From Pseudacidobacterium sp036264445 (lineage in GTDB: Bacteria > Acidobacteriota > Terriglobia > Terriglobales > Acidobacteriaceae): a stretch of 7,285 nucleotides of DNA. The notes beneath the pieces are model-generated. The model ran no database searches. It saw only the letters and a program-made list of their open reading frames with translations, and had not been told where the DNA came from. The stretch's first letter is position 1, and each line of letters begins with the position of its first letter. Of this stretch, positions 5,860 to 7,285 are shown piece after piece. The position numbers and the translations under genes were made by a program. The stretch covers positions 1 to 7,285 of the forward strand of contig DATAQW010000181.1 of the NCBI GenBank assembly GCA_036264445.1, read 5' to 3'.

Positions 5860-6537
5860 ATGAATGTTCTGGTTGTAGAAGACGACAGGCGGATTGCAAG
5901 CCTTGTCGAACGGGCCCTGAAAGAGGACGGTCATCGCGTATCTCTTTCGTATAACGGACGAGAGGGCGCAGAGATGATGCTTGCGGGAAAATATGATGCA
6001 GCGTTGCTCGATATCTATCTGCCAGGAATGGATGGCTTTCAGGTACTGGAACGCATACGCACCCGGCACTGCAAGACTCCGGTGCTGGTTTTGACTGCTG
6101 TAGATGCAGTCCCAAAAATCCTGCGCGCCTTCGACCTCGGTGCAGACGATTATCTGGTCAAGCCATTCATCCTGGAAATATTGCTCGCGCGAGTCAGCGC
6201 CATTGCAAGACGGGTATCAAATGCAGAGCCATCTGTCGTTACGGCGTGCGGAGTATCGCTCGATCGAGGCAGACGGGTAGTAATGTGTCAGGGGAGAGAG
6301 ATTCCGCTGACACGCAAGCAATTTGAGTTGCTCGATACGCTCATGCAGCGGCGAGGACAGATCACATCACGCGAGCAACTGATTGAAGCTGGCTGGGGTT
6401 ACGCAGCGGATGTCAAAGAGAACACACTCGACGTTTACATCCACGGTTTGCGTTCAAAACTTGAAGATCAGTCGGACAAGGGCGAGCCGCTGATCAGAAC
6501 AATTCACGGCGCCGGATACATGTTTGCGGCGGACTGA
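5860..6537 (+). CDS. OmpR/PhoB-family response regulator
   Basis: The 225-residue protein has an N-terminal receiver domain (about 1-115) with the full active site: acidic D8/D9, phospho-acceptor D51 in LLDIYLPG, T79 and K101 in LVKPF. A winged-helix DNA-binding domain (about 128-223) follows, with the LTRKQFELL segment, the recognition-helix region ENTLDVYIHGLRSKL and the C-terminal hairpin IRTIHGAGYMF. All are standard for the OmpR/PhoB class, so it should be a cytoplasmic, phosphorylation-controlled transcription factor. The ribosome site before the ATG is weak (AGAGA). Its sensor kinase starts 4 bases after its stop, so the two form one operon. Its targets cannot be read from the window; the neighbouring phosphatase and cytochrome genes are candidates by proximity only. 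Confidence 0.95.
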   Translation: MNVLVVEDDRRIASLVERALKEDGHRVSLSYNGREGAEMMLAGKYDAALLDIYLPGMDGFQVLERIRTRHCKTPVLVLTAVDAVPKILRAFDLGADDYLVKPFILEILLARVSAIARRVSNAEPSVVTACGVSLDRGRRVVMCQGREIPLTRKQFELLDTLMQRRGQITSREQLIEAGWGYAADVKENTLDVYIHGLRSKLEDQSDKGEPLIRTIHGAGYMFAAD

Positions 6538-6541
6538 CGAA

Positions 6542-7285
6542 ATGCTTTCTGTTCGCGCCAAGCTCATGCTCCTGTATCTTCTGGTGGCATTTGCCGGCTT
6601 GTCGCTTTTCGGCCTGCTGTCATACGGTGTATTGCAATATGCGCTACTGCAGGGCAAAAAAACACACCTGCAAGGGCGGGAAGAACGCCTGATCAGTCTG
6701 CTAAAAGAAAATGCGGCAAACGGAGTCACGCAATCACTCGACGAACAGCTCCGGAACTACGCCCTTGTGACTCACGAAGGGAATTTATTCCACATTCACA
6801 ACCTGGATGGAAGTCTTCTCTTTCCGGCAGAAAGCAAGGGGCCTGATTGGCCGCTGCCCAAAAATGAAGACTGCCGCGAGCCTGTCTTCGACACGATTGA
6901 GTTAGACCACCAGCCAGTACTGGTGATGTGCCACATGATTCCAATGAACGGACGCATGGTCCGGCTCCACATTGGAGGCATGTTGGATGAAGAAGCGTAT
7001 ATTCTCCGCAAATATCGCAACGTGCTGTTCCTGCTGATGCCGGGGCTGCTGATAGTGTCGTCCATCTGCGGGTACTTCCTGAGCCGCCTCGCGTTGAAGC
7101 CGGTCGATCGCATGACACGCGCCGCGTTAGGCATCGGTATTGGAAACTTGTCAGAACGGCTCCCGGTGCCTCGCGCTCGAGATGAGATACAGAACCTTGC
7201 CGTTGCCTGGAACCAGCTTCTCGCCAGGCTGGAAGCCGCAGTTTTGCGATTGAGCCGATTTTCTGCAGATGCTTCTCATGATTTG
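6542..7285 (+). CDS. HAMP-containing sensor histidine kinase (3' end cut off by the window)
   Basis: The frame is open for 248 codons to the window edge. It has a first transmembrane helix (about 8-31), a periplasmic sensor region of about 125 residues, a second transmembrane helix (about 161-181), a HAMP linker (about 182-235, with LKPVDRM and the conserved DEI at 214-216), and the start of the dimerisation/phosphotransfer helix. The last residues are RFSADASHDL, so H246 is the predicted phospho-accepting His and the catalytic ATPase domain lies beyond the edge. The layout matches kinases paired with OmpR-type regulators, including the heavy-metal sensor group (CusS-like). The sensor region contains C111, and C130 within a segment rich in Met and His (129-147), which could bind a metal or respond to redox. 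The ligand is not known. It is translated from the same message as the response regulator just upstream. Confidence 0.93.
   Translation, partial: MLSVRAKLMLLYLLVAFAGLSLFGLLSYGVLQYALLQGKKTHLQGREERLISLLKENAANGVTQSLDEQLRNYALVTHEGNLFHIHNLDGSLLFPAESKGPDWPLPKNEDCREPVFDTIELDHQPVLVMCHMIPMNGRMVRLHIGGMLDEEAYILRKYRNVLFLLMPGLLIVSSICGYFLSRLALKPVDRMTRAALGIGIGNLSERLPVPRARDEIQNLAVAWNQLLARLEAAVLRLSRFSADASHDL

Noticed and set aside
1..7285. Mobile elements, CRISPR arrays, tRNA or rRNA genes
   Set aside because: I saw no transposase or integrase motifs, terminal inverted repeats, regularly spaced repeats or tRNA-like cloverleaf in either strand.

Overview
The window looks like the chromosome of a Gram-negative bacterium with a rich c-type cytochrome complement. 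My best guess is Acidobacteriota (Terriglobia-like), from the style of the NapC/NirT-type cytochrome, the MtrB-like barrel without a CXXC motif and the moderate GC. This assignment is an impression, not a computed result. Seven protein genes are visible. Both edges cut a gene: the NapC-type cytochrome on the left and a sensor kinase on the right.

Left part (1-4833, all on the minus strand): a tight four-gene operon, read from right to left. It encodes (1) a secreted decaheme cytochrome of the MtrA/DmsE/MtoA/PioA type, (2) a 731-residue outer-membrane beta-barrel of MtrB/PioB type, (3) a small secreted class I monoheme cytochrome c, and (4) a membrane-anchored multiheme NapC/NirT-type quinol-cytochrome oxidoreductase, cut by the window edge after its fifth heme motif. 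Gaps between genes are 12, 52 and 20 bases. Together the four products would form a complete wire from the quinone pool across periplasm and outer membrane (or the reverse). The gene order resembles the mtoA-mtoB-mtoD-cymA(imoA) Fe(II)-oxidation cluster I recall from Sideroxydans. No extracellular MtrC/OmcA-type cytochrome lies within the window.

Control region (4834-5148): no gene. It carries a perfect 14-base palindrome, GTGATCTAGATCAC, identical to the core of the ideal CRP site, about 106 bases upstream of the decaheme start codon. It also holds a short GNRA-loop hairpin in the presumed leader and a pair of 13-base direct repeats 31 bases apart.

Right part (5149-7285): a secreted histidine phosphatase-superfamily protein on the minus strand. 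Divergent from it, across a 123-base intergenic region, is a two-component operon: an OmpR-family response regulator followed 4 bases later by a HAMP-containing sensor histidine kinase, which is cut right at its H-box. The sequence does not show whether this pair controls the electron-transfer operon.
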